Counted from the first letter of the stretch, positions 1 to 10,700 are shown. The stretch is DNA of 15,205 nucleotides from Actinomortierella ambigua (GCA_016098155.1 JAAAJB010000732.1:1-15205); one strand, 5' to 3'. The notes: generated by a model not told the origin, from the sequence alone. Numbers and translations: made by a program.

Positions 1-433
1 GGCAGTGATTGCATCGGCAGCGCTCATTGAGGACAGACCCTGCAGGGGCGAAACGTGTGAGTTGGGTGAAACTGGAGTTGGCCATGTGTGTGTACACTGC
101 TGCAACCTGCCCGCAAATGTAGGACTATCAATCCACTTCCAACGGTGCGGCCGTTGTTGTAACTATATGTAGCTTCACCACGACCACCCCATCTCTGAGC
201 AGCGCACAAAGCAAGAGCAGTAATAGATGGATGGCCAGACAAGGTTGCAGCCGATACATGACTGACTAACTGACTGGCAGACAACGGCCATGAAGAGACA
301 GATGGGTCTATTTTACGCCAATGAATCATTGACATTAGAGTTTTCTCCTGGCGGTTGCTGCACCTTAAAATTTGTGTCAGTACACATACAAAAGGCAATT
401 GCGTGAGCTCATTTCACTCCGAGTTCATTCACA
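1..433. other. Upstream region of the F-box gene, no gene recognised
   Basis: No convincing coding sequence was found on either strand. A minus-strand open frame covers most of the stretch, but its translation has no recognisable domain and reads like random sequence. The DNA contains short TGAC-rich runs around 258-277 and no clear TATA box. The last 110 nt before the ATG at 434 contain no other ATG, so this is probably the promoter and 5' leader of the gene that follows. A distal exon of a gene lying to the left cannot be excluded. Confidence 0.4.
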
Positions 434-2092
434 ATGAATTATGCACCCCCACTTCAACAGCCGCAACATCCACTCAAGTTACCAGAGATAGTCTATCACT
501 TGGGCCGCTTCATTGGTCATAGCCGCTGGGGGGACCGCAACTCCATCGACCTGTTCCACTCGCTCCTTGTTTGCAAGGTCTGGTATTCTGCTCTGCACCC
601 GCGTCTGTATGAAATGCACCTGGACAGGACAATGGACCACTGCCTTGCGTTCCGGTACAAGGGGCTAGCTGTCGAGAAACATCGGTCTTGGGTGCGAATG
701 ATGAACCTGACCTTGGACCCGAGCAACTGGTATTTCCCCAACCTGGAAATTGTCACCTTTGGATGGAATGGACTGAGGTGGGCCACGTTTGCCCCGTTTA
801 TGGCGAGGCATGCCTCTCATCTTCGTTCCGTGACCCTTCCATACATGGTGGTTGATGACACGCTCGAATGCGCAGCCCTACTGGGCAGGATGCCGAAGCT
901 CGTCGAGCTGGTGCTCACGAGGTGCTGCTTTAAACCCCGAGACACTGGAGGAAATGCATCTTCTATGAATGCCTCTTTACAGGTAATCCTCCAGTGCCAG
1001 CAGCTCAGGACACTCGACATAAATTCGCAGACCCTTCTATCATCACTGTCCCCGACGCAACAAGCTTTAGCGACACTGCCTCATCTCACTTTCTTACGCC
1101 TAAGGAATGTCGACGCAAACTCGGTCGCCACGCTGTTACCCCACTGTCCGTCCCTGAAGACATTGTCGTTGTCCATCAAGGAGACCATTTGGCTCTATCA
1201 TCCATCAGATATAGATATACTCGAGAACCAGCTACAAGTGATCGCTCAGGTTATTCAACGGTCCTGTCCTGACGTTGAACACATTGAGGATTTAGAGCTC
1301 CAGCGATATGAAAGAGATGTCGACGTTAGGTTTCTGGAGGCGCTTGTTCAATCGGTCAGGCGGCTCCGGACCTTCTCCACCAGCCACAATTATCGCGTCC
1401 GATGGACTCAAGGGCTGTTGAAGGCCCTGGTGGCCCATCGGGACACGCTCGAGGTGATCAAAACACCCAGGGGTTGGATCCCTCCGTGGAAGCAAGCTGG
1501 ACATGCATTCGTGCTCGACCATGACGACGCAATACTTCCCTCGAGCAAATTGGTCCTCGTGAATGACGAAGTTCCGGGCAGAGAGACCACATCCAGGTCC
1601 TTACCGCCTACCACCACCACTTGTTCGAAACAAGACTTGGTCGTCGCCGCATTTCTCTATCGGTTTAGTCGACTAAGAATCGTCGATCGACCCTATGTTC
1701 AACTGGAACACTTTGGGGCCTTGTCGCCTCAGTACTGCGGTCAGGCCTGGAAATGTCGAGCATCGCTTCAGAAGCTCGTGTTTCAGCATGGGCAGCATTT
1801 GGCGCATCGGTCGATGCAGCGGCTTTCCAAGTTTAGGCATACCACTGACACTGCACCAGAGGCTGAGGCTGAAGAAGATGGGAGGGAGGCAGAGGAAGAG
1901 GAGACGGCGGCAGTGGCACCGCAGCAAGGTTGTCTTCTTGTTGGAGGAGAGGGTAGTACTACTGGTAAACACACCTCTGCGGAGGCACAGCAAATCAGGG
2001 CGATGATGGACGAATTGGCTAGACAGTTGGAGTTGTGCCCACGGCTAGAGGTTTTCGCCGTGGGCAGACTGGAGTTCAAATCATTTCATTAG
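434..2092 (+). CDS. F-box-like leucine-rich repeat protein, single exon
   Basis: The frame is open for 552 residues with no need for introns, and no ATG lies in the 110 nt before the chosen start. Residues about 15-60 (LPEIVYHLGRF, then LLVCKVWYSALHPRLYEMHL) have the layout of a fungal F-box: LPEI, a central hydrophobic helix, an LVCKxW core and a terminal P-x-L-Y. Residues about 95-260 carry degenerate leucine-rich repeats, for example HLRSVTL, KLVELVL, QLRTLDI, HLTFLRL and SLKTLSL. Residues about 472-495 form an acidic Glu/Ala stretch. Proteins of this layout normally bind Skp1 through the F-box and substrates through the LRR, giving specificity to SCF ubiquitin ligases. That role is inferred from family architecture, and the substrate cannot be told. 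Such genes are expanded in Mortierella-type fungi. The F-box is divergent, so it may have lost Skp1 binding. Confidence 0.72.
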   Translation: MNYAPPLQQPQHPLKLPEIVYHLGRFIGHSRWGDRNSIDLFHSLLVCKVWYSALHPRLYEMHLDRTMDHCLAFRYKGLAVEKHRSWVRMMNLTLDPSNWYFPNLEIVTFGWNGLRWATFAPFMARHASHLRSVTLPYMVVDDTLECAALLGRMPKLVELVLTRCCFKPRDTGGNASSMNASLQVILQCQQLRTLDINSQTLLSSLSPTQQALATLPHLTFLRLRNVDANSVATLLPHCPSLKTLSLSIKETIWLYHPSDIDILENQLQVIAQVIQRSCPDVEHIEDLELQRYERDVDVRFLEALVQSVRRLRTFSTSHNYRVRWTQGLLKALVAHRDTLEVIKTPRGWIPPWKQAGHAFVLDHDDAILPSSKLVLVNDEVPGRETTSRSLPPTTTTCSKQDLVVAAFLYRFSRLRIVDRPYVQLEHFGALSPQYCGQAWKCRASLQKLVFQHGQHLAHRSMQRLSKFRHTTDTAPEAEAEEDGREAEEEETAAVAPQQGCLLVGGEGSTTGKHTSAEAQQIRAMMDELARQLELCPRLEVFAVGRLEFKSFH

Positions 2093-2118
2093 CGGATTTT
2101 CACAATAGTGTGGTTTGG

Positions 2119-2124
2119 TTTATT
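2119..2124 (-). terminator. Possible poly(A) signal for the minus-strand ORF
   Basis: The plus strand reads TTTATT, which is AATAAA on the minus strand. It lies about 176 nt past the stop codon of the 2300-2992 gene and inside the roughly 200-bp spacer between two converging genes. If it is used, the transcript would end very near the 3' end of the F-box gene, so the two 3' UTRs probably abut or overlap. The hexamer alone is weak evidence. Confidence 0.35.
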
Positions 2125-2299
2125 CATCCCACGTTCCACGTGTGAGTGAGAGAAGGGCAACTTTTTTTGTTCTCCACAATTTCTGTTTGTTTGTCACTAC
2201 GATGAATACAAAACAAACAAAAACAAAGATGGGAAGGAGATGGCGACAAAATGATCAAGGTGAGACCATTTTTCGCACGGGGTATGGAAGGGGGGAGAG

Positions 2300-2992
2300 C
2301 TAAACAGGGTAAGCCTGCCAGGAAAATGATTCATTATTCCACTCTGGTAAGGCGGCAGACTGCTTTTTGATCGGTAGTTCGGGCAAGGCCGCAGAGTGGA
2401 GCAGGTAGACGACGCCTTCATTATGGCTGAAGAAACCGCGGCCATCGAGCCGGTGATCCTGCATGATCTGAATGCGGGCCACGGTACCGTACTGGCGGAA
2501 GAAGGTGCGAAGCCCCTGCACTAGGAGCTCGTACACATCTGCTGTGCCACTGACAAATAGGTGTGAGACAAGGATACGATAGACCTGATCGCCCTCGGAC
2601 AGGGGCCTCACAGCCCTGTATGCTGTGCCGCGGTAGACAATGTCTGTTGAGAGGACCTTGGAGCGCACTGCGCACTGAGGATCATCATCTTCGAGATGCC
2701 ACTCGAGAGAGTGGCTCGTGCGTGTGTTGAGGGTCGGATTGAGGTCGTCTTTGCAGATCAAGCGCAGTTGATGTGGGAGGCAAGGGACGCCAATCGCCTC
2801 GGAGACGGCTTCAGCGAACGCGCCAACCTTCAAGAGCAGTGGCAAGCCCAGAAAGTGCACAGAGGAGGACGGAGAGCGAGAGCGCAGTGGGACGACCGCG
2901 CAGGTGGGTGATCCGCAGTGGGACCATTGCGGGTCAACAAAAATATCGGCATTGACACGTCGCGTGATAAAATGCTCGTAGCCTGCCAGCAT
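2300..2992 (-). CDS. Orphan protein with RRM-like C-terminal half (possible retroelement-derived ORF)
   Basis: This is an uninterrupted 230-residue frame. The first ATG is at 2992, with an in-frame TGA two codons upstream and a pyrimidine-rich leader before it, as in neighbouring genes. I do not recognise the protein as a named family. Residues about 138-198 have an RRM-like order: a strand (YRILVSHLFV), a helix (ADVYELLVQGLRTFFRQYG), a strand (TVARIQIMQDHR), then RGFFSHNEGVVYLL, which resembles the RNP1 strand. RRM-like domains of this kind occur in the ORF1 proteins of some fungal non-LTR retrotransposons, so this may be a remnant or a captured piece of one. No CCHC knuckle, endonuclease or reverse transcriptase is seen nearby. 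It could equally be a lineage-specific host gene. The frame is certain; that it is a real gene is moderately likely. Confidence 0.5.
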   Translation of the reverse strand: MLAGYEHFITRRVNADIFVDPQWSHCGSPTCAVVPLRSRSPSSSVHFLGLPLLLKVGAFAEAVSEAIGVPCLPHQLRLICKDDLNPTLNTRTSHSLEWHLEDDDPQCAVRSKVLSTDIVYRGTAYRAVRPLSEGDQVYRILVSHLFVSGTADVYELLVQGLRTFFRQYGTVARIQIMQDHRLDGRGFFSHNEGVVYLLHSAALPELPIKKQSAALPEWNNESFSWQAYPV

Positions 2993-3235
2993 CGTTCAGG
3001 GACAGAGAGTGGATGAGAAAAAAGAAAGGAATGGAGATGGGATGAGAGCATTCTGATTGTGGGAAAGTTGAGAGAAACCCCCTCCCATGCAGCATGGTGC
3101 AACCACTCTGCATGTAGGACAGCTTGTGAAGCATTGCGCCACTGTGCTGAGGGCCGGGCTTACTCTCGTAAGCTTTTTTGTTTGTCTTTGTGGGGGCACG
3201 ACGACTCGGGTGCGATGTGAGACAGGTCATGCCCT

Positions 3236-3320
3236 GATAGAAAGATGGACAGAAAGACAGACAGGTAGAGAGGCAGAGAGAAAGACAGGGAGACGGGGAG
3301 ACAGGCAAGAGACCGACAGA
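3236..3320. repeat. GACAG/GAGA purine-biased simple sequence
   Basis: Imperfect units of GACAG, AAAGACAG and GAGAGGCAGA run for about 85 bp, so the plus strand is almost wholly purine plus C within GACA. It is an irregular microsatellite rather than a precise tandem array. It lies between the two divergent start sites and produces long spurious open frames in several phases. Confidence 0.7.
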
Positions 3321-3519
3321 AGGTGCCTCGTGCACCAGCCGAGGCCGTGTAGTCAGCCAAGGACGCAAAGGCGTGTCAGGGGGGAGATCCAAGGGGGGGA
3401 GGAAGCTCTTTTCCACAATTTTGTCCCAAAATGGAAGTGGCTTGGAATCACTCAGATTTGTGCAGTGAGGGTTGGCTGAATAAAATCAGCAGTGCAAACC
3501 GTTTCGTGGTGACCAAAAA

Positions 3520-3525
3520 TATAAA
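3520..3525 (+). promoter_or_regulatory. Candidate TATA box of the E2 gene
   Basis: TATAAA stands 133 nt upstream of the E2 start codon. It is followed directly by a long CT-rich tract and by no ATG before the start codon at 3658. This arrangement fits a fungal core promoter with a pyrimidine-rich leader of roughly 100 nt. It rests on motif and position only. Confidence 0.5.
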
Positions 3526-3657
3526 CTTTCTCTTTTTCTCCTTCCCCACTCGACTCTGACACACCCCCTCTCTCTTCTACTCTCCTCACACCTCTCAACC
3601 CTTGCTCGCCTCGCCACCCACTCCCACACACATTCAATACACATACATACAGACACA

Positions 3658-4973
<1,316 letters not shown>

Positions 4974-5041
4974 ACACTGGAAAGAAACCCCCACCCCTCA
5001 GAAAGAGGCGAGGCTGATTACGCCAACGAAAAAAAAAAAAG

Positions 5042-5047
5042 AATAAA
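5042..5047 (+). terminator. Poly(A) signal of the E2 gene
   Basis: AATAAA lies about 70 nt after the E2 stop codon, inside an A-rich tract (5029-5065), at a normal distance for a eukaryotic 3' end. It is the only canonical hexamer on the plus strand in this convergent spacer. Confidence 0.6.
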
Positions 5048-5193
5048 TAAAAAAAACACAAGAAAACAAAGCACCTATTGTTTTACTTTTATGCTTTCCT
5101 CGATAGAAGGAATCATTCATTTCTTTCTTGTTGCCACTACAGTTAGGGTGGCTCTACAATTGCAACCTTTTTTTCTTTTTATGTTGTATTCTA

Positions 5194-5204
5194 TTTATTT
5201 TATT
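5194..5204 (-). terminator. Twin overlapping poly(A) signals of the p31comet gene
   Basis: TTTATT occurs twice with a one-base overlap on the plus strand (5194-5199 and 5199-5204), giving two AATAAA hexamers on the minus strand about 33-43 nt past the stop codon at 5237. The transcript would end well short of the E2 poly(A) region, so the two convergent genes need not overlap. Confidence 0.6.
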
Positions 5205-5236
5205 GTCCTTGCAGGAATCAATGGGATAAGCAGGTC

Positions 5237-6737
5237 TTAATCAAGATTAGGAGGGATAGGGAGACTAGGACCTGCCTGGTACCAAATGGATGAGGCAGGC
5301 GGCGTGGCTTCCATGGTATAGATTGTTCCAGGCTCGTTGTCAGAGACGGGCACATAGGTGGTGGGTCCTGAGATGCGACATGTGTAAGCGGGATAGCGAA
5401 AAGTGCTTGGACAGGGCGGTGGGGGCATGCATGAAGAGTCCGATGGTGGTGGTAGATGGTGAGGATCCGAAGGGGGAGCAAGTGGTCGTCGAGTTGCAGT
5501 ACAAGTCCTCCCCTCCTCCTTCTCGTCCTCCTCTCGGGGTTGGTCGCTGGGGAGGACTAGTGTCTGGCGAGGGACAAGACCCTCTTCATCCCTGCCTGGT
5601 GGCGCGCTGAGAACCAAATGGGCACGCGTCCGTGGGAGAGTCGTCGCAGAGTACTCGTAGCCATTGGTAATCATCAGCTGGGCTAATCGGCGGATCCACT
5701 CGTTCTCTTCCTTTCGTGATAACAGGTCCTCTTGAGTGGTGCATCCGGTTTGAAGGGTCGTTGCTATCGGCTGCAGGATATTGGGTGAAGGCGACGATGA
5801 CGACGATGACGACGACGACGGAGGTGGTCGTGATGATAATGGTGATAAAGTTGGCGTTGGCTGTATTGGGCCAACATTGATCCTGTAGATCTCCTTGGGC
5901 GTAGATAAGGTGCTACCGAGGATAAATACCACCGAGATGACCAGCATCTCGCTCGACCTTGACTCGGCACGTCGCCTTTGTTCTCGCATCACAGCATCTC
6001 CAAGAGCAACAAACATCTCTTCAAACGGTCCCAGCAGCTATGGCATACAACAACATAGAATACCCGTTAGAAAGGCGTTCCATGAGCAAATAGTTGTCTG
6101 GGGAATGAGAGCTCCTTTGCCATGGGCTGCAGTCCCCCCTTGCGGATCAAATTACCGACTCGATAACAATAGGGTTATTCTTTTGCTTTCATACCCCTTC
6201 AAGCTTCCTGATCAAGCCCTGATTCGCCGCCGGGGACGCACCCCTTGCACCTGCATCCACACCTCGCGGATGAGGGTGGATAGGATGGTTCATCTTTTGC
6301 CGCTCCAGATCCAGAGTGCGCTGCAGCATCTGCCAAGTGGTGGGGATCTGACCGCGCAGAAACATGATCGTTTCAATAAAGGTGCGAATCAGCCGGAGAC
6401 CCGTGCTGGCAGGGATCGATCGAGGCACATGCAAGGAAAGCGATGTTGGAGAGTCAGAGATGGGAATAACCGCTACCTGAGCGGCTTTGGTGTGAGGTAT
6501 CGACATGCCCGTCTGACTGCTGGAGGACTCTGATACTAGTGGAGGAAGAGGTGGTGGTAGTGGCGAGCCATGGGGTGCAGTGTTTTGATTCGATAGTGGC
6601 GCGGCATTGTCCTGGCGGGAGACTGCTACCTCCGATATGGTTGGTGGCGCTGGGAATACTTTTCTAGACTGAAAGGTCGACGCTGTTGCATGGTCTGGCC
6701 CATGTGACATGTAGAAATCGACATGGCGATAGTCCAT
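5237..6737 (-). CDS. MAD2L1BP: p31comet / MAD2L1-binding protein homologue, two exons
   Basis: The coding exons are 6737-6195 and 6037-5237, separated by a 157-nt GT-AG intron (6194-6038), giving 447 residues. ATG 6737 is the first Met after an in-frame stop. The match to animal p31comet comes in ordered blocks. IRTFIETIMFLRGQIPTTWQML (about 117-138) fits the helix ending in HIMYQRQQLPLPYEQL. LVISVVFILGSTLSTPKEIY (213-232) fits VLILLGG-ALSPKEFY. WIRRL (295-299) fits CLRRL. GLVPRQTLVLP (335-345) fits the segment holding the TRIP13-contact Pro-Lys. The end SSIWYQAG fits DYIWFQAP. Known p31comet is a HORMA protein that binds closed Mad2 and recruits the AAA+ ATPase TRIP13 to dismantle checkpoint complexes in the nucleus and cytoplasm. 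Low-complexity Ser/Pro-rich insertions, including a poly-Ser run at about 255-263, make it longer than the 274-residue human protein. The human comparison is from memory, not a computed alignment. Confidence 0.82.
5792..5821. repeat. GAC/GAT trinucleotide repeat (poly-Ser in p31comet)
   Basis: Ten GAC/GAT-type triplets on the plus strand read as serine codons on the minus strand, within an unconserved loop between the PKEIY strand and the WIRRL helix of the p31comet homologue. Triplet runs like this are prone to length change, so the loop length probably varies between strains. Confidence 0.8.
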
Positions 6738-6825
6738 TGCCTGGCGTGAAATTCGGGTCCGTGGAAGTGAACCAAGATGGAATCGTGAAACTTTACTAAA
6801 GGGAGTCAGCCTGAACCACTAAGCA

Positions 6826-6833
6826 CACGTGAC
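6826..6833. promoter_or_regulatory. E-box / Cbf1-type site CACGTGAC
   Basis: CACGTGAC, or GTCACGTG on the other strand, matches the RTCACRTG consensus of fungal Cbf1-type bHLH factors and contains the CACGTG palindrome. It lies 89 nt upstream of the p31comet start codon on its coding strand. An 8-base match can arise by chance, so function is only suggested by position. Confidence 0.3.
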
Positions 6834-7134
6834 CTTTGCGAGTAGGGGTGTTCTCGTCTTGCGTGTGCGAACAACGTTTTCCCCATTGCCTCGACCTGGG
6901 AGCCGAGGACTAGGTGCTTTAGTATGCCCTCGTAACATATCATTGTCACCATGTCACCTAGTTTGAATGTGAATAGATAGTGGGGCCCCTCCCAGTCTTG
7001 CCCTCTCTGGTTTCTATCCTTCCCTCGAGACACTTGCATCACCCAGCATGGCGCTCTCTGCTACGAGGAACGAGGATCGACTACCAAAGATATGGATGTA
7101 CATCTCGATCCTTGAAAAGTGCTCCACAAAGACT

Positions 7135-7158
7135 CTGTCCCTGTCCCTGTCCCTGTCG
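7135..7158. repeat. Four-copy CTGTCC hexanucleotide repeat
   Basis: Three exact CTGTCC units and one CTGTCG unit lie in the spacer upstream of the RPB2 TATA box. No function is evident. Confidence 0.75.
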
Positions 7159-7294
7159 AGCACCTCCAAGAGGGTGGGGGGAGGGAGGGTGGAACAAAAG
7201 AAGTGGATTGGTGGACACACCCTGACAAGGTTCAACTTGTAAGTTTCAACCACCCCTTGCATGTTGATCAGTGGCTTGGACAGAGACCCAGAAG

Positions 7295-7302
7295 TATAAA
7301 AG
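7295..7302 (+). promoter_or_regulatory. TATA box of RPB2 (TATAAAAG)
   Basis: A strong TATAAAAG is followed by a CT-rich stretch (about 7320-7370) and then by no ATG until the RPB2 start codon. Transcription would be expected to begin near 7325-7335. The distance to the start codon is long, about 400 nt, but the complete lack of ATG between them supports the link. Confidence 0.6.
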
Positions 7303-7701
7303 CAGCACGCCCTTCCCAGTCCATCTCATCGTTCGCTCGTTCGCATTTCTTTTCTTTCTGCCTTTTTGTGTTAGGTTGCTGGTGTTGCACAATTGGACCA
7401 TCCACAACCGAACGTAGCTGGCTCCTCCCTTCGTCTCCCATCTGAACCCATCGAAAAAACAGGCGCCCTCAATCACCCCCTTCCTCGTTGCCCCTCTCTC
7501 GTCTCATCTTTTTGTGATTCGTCAGCAATTACGTGCTGCGGGTTGTCAGTCCGTTATTGTCCCCCCTAAACAAGAGGCTTGACTTGCAACGTCGCTCTTT
7601 CTTTTTGCTTGCATCCAATTGCAACAGCAACGCTTTCAATTGGTGCTCTTTGAACACTACTGCTGCATCACAAGATCGTCTCTTTAATCCATTAACGCAT
7701 C
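7303..7701 (+). promoter_or_regulatory. Long ATG-free leader of RPB2
   Basis: Nearly 400 nt between the TATA box and the RPB2 ATG contain no ATG in any frame, although several would be expected by chance. The tract is rich in C and T. The simplest reading is a long 5' UTR selected against upstream starts. A 5' UTR intron could lie inside it, but I cannot define one with confidence. Confidence 0.55.
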
Positions 7702-10700
7702 ATGGATGAGCACGGTAATTTTGCAACTCCATCATTGTTCTGATCGCCGAATCCCGCATAGGGAGACAGCGACGCGCGGCTTTTGTGTCTTTAGATGGGA
7801 TATCCACATTTACCTTTTTGTTTTCTTTCTGCCTATCAATTTTTTTTAGGATACTACATGGAGGAGGAGGAAGAGGAGGCCATCACGCAGGAAGACTGCT
7901 GGACCGTCATTTCGTCCTTCTTCGAGGAGAAGGGTCTTGTCCGGCAGCAGCTGGACTCGTTCGACGAGTTTATCCAGAACACCATGCAGGAGCTTGTCGA
8001 CGAGAACTCACACCTGATCCTGCAGACGGCGAGCCAGCATTCGGGTGCCGATGGCGATGTCACCGTAAGTGCATACAGAAGGGATCTTGGGAGATCTTGG
8101 GGCGGAAGGGGGGTTTATTATCTTGTCGCTGGGTTGATCTGATCGAAGCAACTCGCTGATCACCACCTTTTTTTTTCCAAACCATGTGTAGAAACGCTAT
8201 GAGATCCACTTTGGACAGATTTACCTCTCGCGCCCGAGCATGACAGAGCCCGATGGTAGTACACAACCCATGTACCCTCACGAGGCTCGTCTTCGTAGCT
8301 TGACGTACGTTGTTTGATTAGGAATGCCTCCTTTGTGCGCGCACAAAATCATGGTTGAGGGAGGGGGGAGGGTCAACACCTTCCAAGTTGTGCTGTGCGT
8401 ATTCTCGGTATTCAAAGGCTTAACTAACATTTTTCCCTTTTAATTTTTTCCCTCTGAAACAATAGGTATGCTGCTCCTTTGTACGTTGACATGCGCAAGT
8501 CGGTCAAGGTTGCCAACCCTCACCATGAGAAGAACAGGGACAAGTCTAACCCCGACAGTATGTTCATGGAAGAGGAAGACTCTGGTGATGGTGGTGACAT
8601 GAACAAGATCTTCATTGGTCTTGTGCCTATCATGCTCAAGTCGACCTACTGTATGTTGACGGGATTGAACGACTCGGAACTCCAGAAGATGAACGAGTGC
8701 CAGTATGATCAGGTATGAAATTAGAGCCGGTTATTTTCCCACGATCGATAATGGAACCTGTCTTTCTTCTTTTTTAGTTGATTTTACTGCGATGGACCAT
8801 TAACATTTTATTGTCATTATTATTTTTACCAAATTTTGTAGGGCGGATACTTCGTTATCAACGGATCGGAAAAGGTGTTGATTGCTCAAGAGCGCATGGC
8901 AACGAATACAGTCTACGTGTTCAGCAAGCCACCGGGCAACAAGTACTCGTACACGGCCGAGATTCGTAGTTCGGTCGAGCGTGGATCCAAGAACGCCTCG
9001 CCCGTGTGGGTCAAGTTGCTGTCGCGTTCCTCGGAGCGTGTCGGTACTGGACAGACGATTGAGGCGACGTTGCCCTATATCCGTGACGGTATCCCCGTGG
9101 TGGTGGTCTTCCGTGCGCTGGGTCTGGTGGCTGATCGTGATGTTCTGGAGCACATTTGCTACGACCGCAACGACTATCAGATGTTGGAGATGCTCAAGCC
9201 ATGTATTGAGCAGGCGTTTGTGATTCAGGACAAGGAGGTGGCTCTGGACTACATTGGCAAGCGTGGTACGACAGTCGGCATCACCAAGGAGAAGCGTATC
9301 AAGTACGCAACCGACATTCTGCAAAAGGAATTTTTGCCGCACGTTGGAACACAGTCGCACAACGAGACGCGCAAGGCGTACTTCTTTGGCTACATGATCC
9401 ACCGTCTGCTGTTGGCGGCATTGCAGCGTCGGGATGTGGACGATCGTGATCACTACGGCAAGAAGCGTATGGATCTGGCGGGACCGCTGTTGGGCGGCCT
9501 GTTCAAGATGCTGTTCAACAAACTGACAAAGGATGTGAACAAGTACCTGCGCAAGTGCATTGACTCCAACAAGGACTTTGTCCTGTCCGTTGCAGTCAAG
9601 TCCAACACAATCACCAACGGTCTCAAGTACTCGCTGGCGACGGGCAACTGGGGAGAACAGCTCAAGGCCATGCAGTCCCGCGCTGGTGTCTCGCAGGTGT
9701 TGAACCGATACACGTTTGCTTCGACCTTGTCGCATTTGCGTCGTTGCAACACGCCTATTGGTCGTGATGGCAAGTTGGCCAAGCCCCGTCAGCTGCACAA
9801 CACCCATTGGGGTATGGTGTGCCCCGCCGAGACGCCTGAGGGTCAGGCTTGTGGTCTGGTCAAGAACCTGGCGTTGATGACCAACATTTCCGTCGGCTCG
9901 CCCTCGGCGCCGATCATTGAGTTCTTGGAAGAGTGGGGTATGGAGAATTTGGAGGAGTTGACGGCGAACAACATTCTGGACGCGACCAAGGTCTTTGTCA
10001 ACGGTGTGTGGGTTGGTGTGCATCGCGACCCCGGCAGTCTTGTTAACACGTTGAAGCGTCTGCGTCGGACGATGGATATCAACCCCGAGGTGTCGATTGT
10101 CAAGGATATTCGTGAGCGCGAATTGAGGATGTACACCGATGCCGGACGTTGCTTGAGACCCCTGTTCATTGTCCAGGACCAAAAGCTCTTGCTCCGGAAA
10201 GAACATGTGGACGAACTGTCACGGCCGCCTCTGTACCAAGAAGATGGCACCACTGTGGTAAGCAAATTAGCGGAATTGATCTTGTTCTTGACATCTTGGA
10301 TCTCTAGTTTTTTTGTCCGCGTCTCTTTCTAACATTGTTGCTTACTTTTTCACCCCCTTTCTTTGCCTTTTGAACGTGAATAGGAACCATGGGGATGGGA
10401 GGATCTACTGAGCAACGGTATTGTAGAATACGTTGATGCCGAGGAGGAAGAGACGATTATGATTTGCATGACGCCCGAAGATTTGGCAGAATCGCGTCAG
10501 GCAGCCAATGTTCAGCAACCCAAGGATGCAGCACAGCGTGTCAAGGGTTCGTCGGCAACATCGCTCCACACATGGACTCACTGTGAGGTTCACCCGAGTA
10601 TGATTCTCGGCATTTGTGCCAGTATCATTCCCTTCCCGGATCACAACCAGGTAACGTGTACTTTATCTTGACCCATTCTCTTTTTCGACTGGAGTACTGG

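Larger units (their letters stand above)
2993..3657. other. Divergent spacer between the orphan ORF and the E2 gene
   Basis: About 665 bp lie between two divergently oriented genes. Several short frames cross it on both strands but none has a recognisable domain. Near 2993-3060 the minus strand is pyrimidine-rich, fitting the leader of the leftward gene. Around 3527-3610 the plus strand is pyrimidine-rich, fitting the leader of the E2. The middle holds a purine-biased GACA-type simple sequence, annotated separately. Confidence 0.5.
6738..7294. other. Divergent promoter region between p31comet and RPB2
   Basis: Several short frames on both strands cross this stretch, but none has a domain or a start and splice context that I can support. 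The translation near 6845-7040 on the minus strand is ordinary-looking but unrecognised. The region holds an E-box-like site and a short hexanucleotide repeat, annotated separately. It is most simply read as the upstream regions of the two flanking divergent genes. Confidence 0.45.

Noticed and set aside
24..398. Minus-strand 124-codon frame at the left end
   Set aside because: No domain, no promoter or splice context and no sensible composition; it is most likely chance in an upstream region.
6806..7042. Minus-strand 78-codon frame upstream of p31comet
   Set aside because: The translation looks plausible in part (GDMVTMICYEGILKHLVLG) but has no recognisable domain, is separated by stops from p31comet and lies in a promoter region. 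Evidence is insufficient.
8800..10206. A 468-codon open frame antisense to RPB2
   Set aside because: It mirrors the long fifth exon of RPB2 and runs across intron 4. Biased codon use in a highly expressed gene keeps the opposite strand free of stops. The translation is full of Q/H/L/R/V with no domain.
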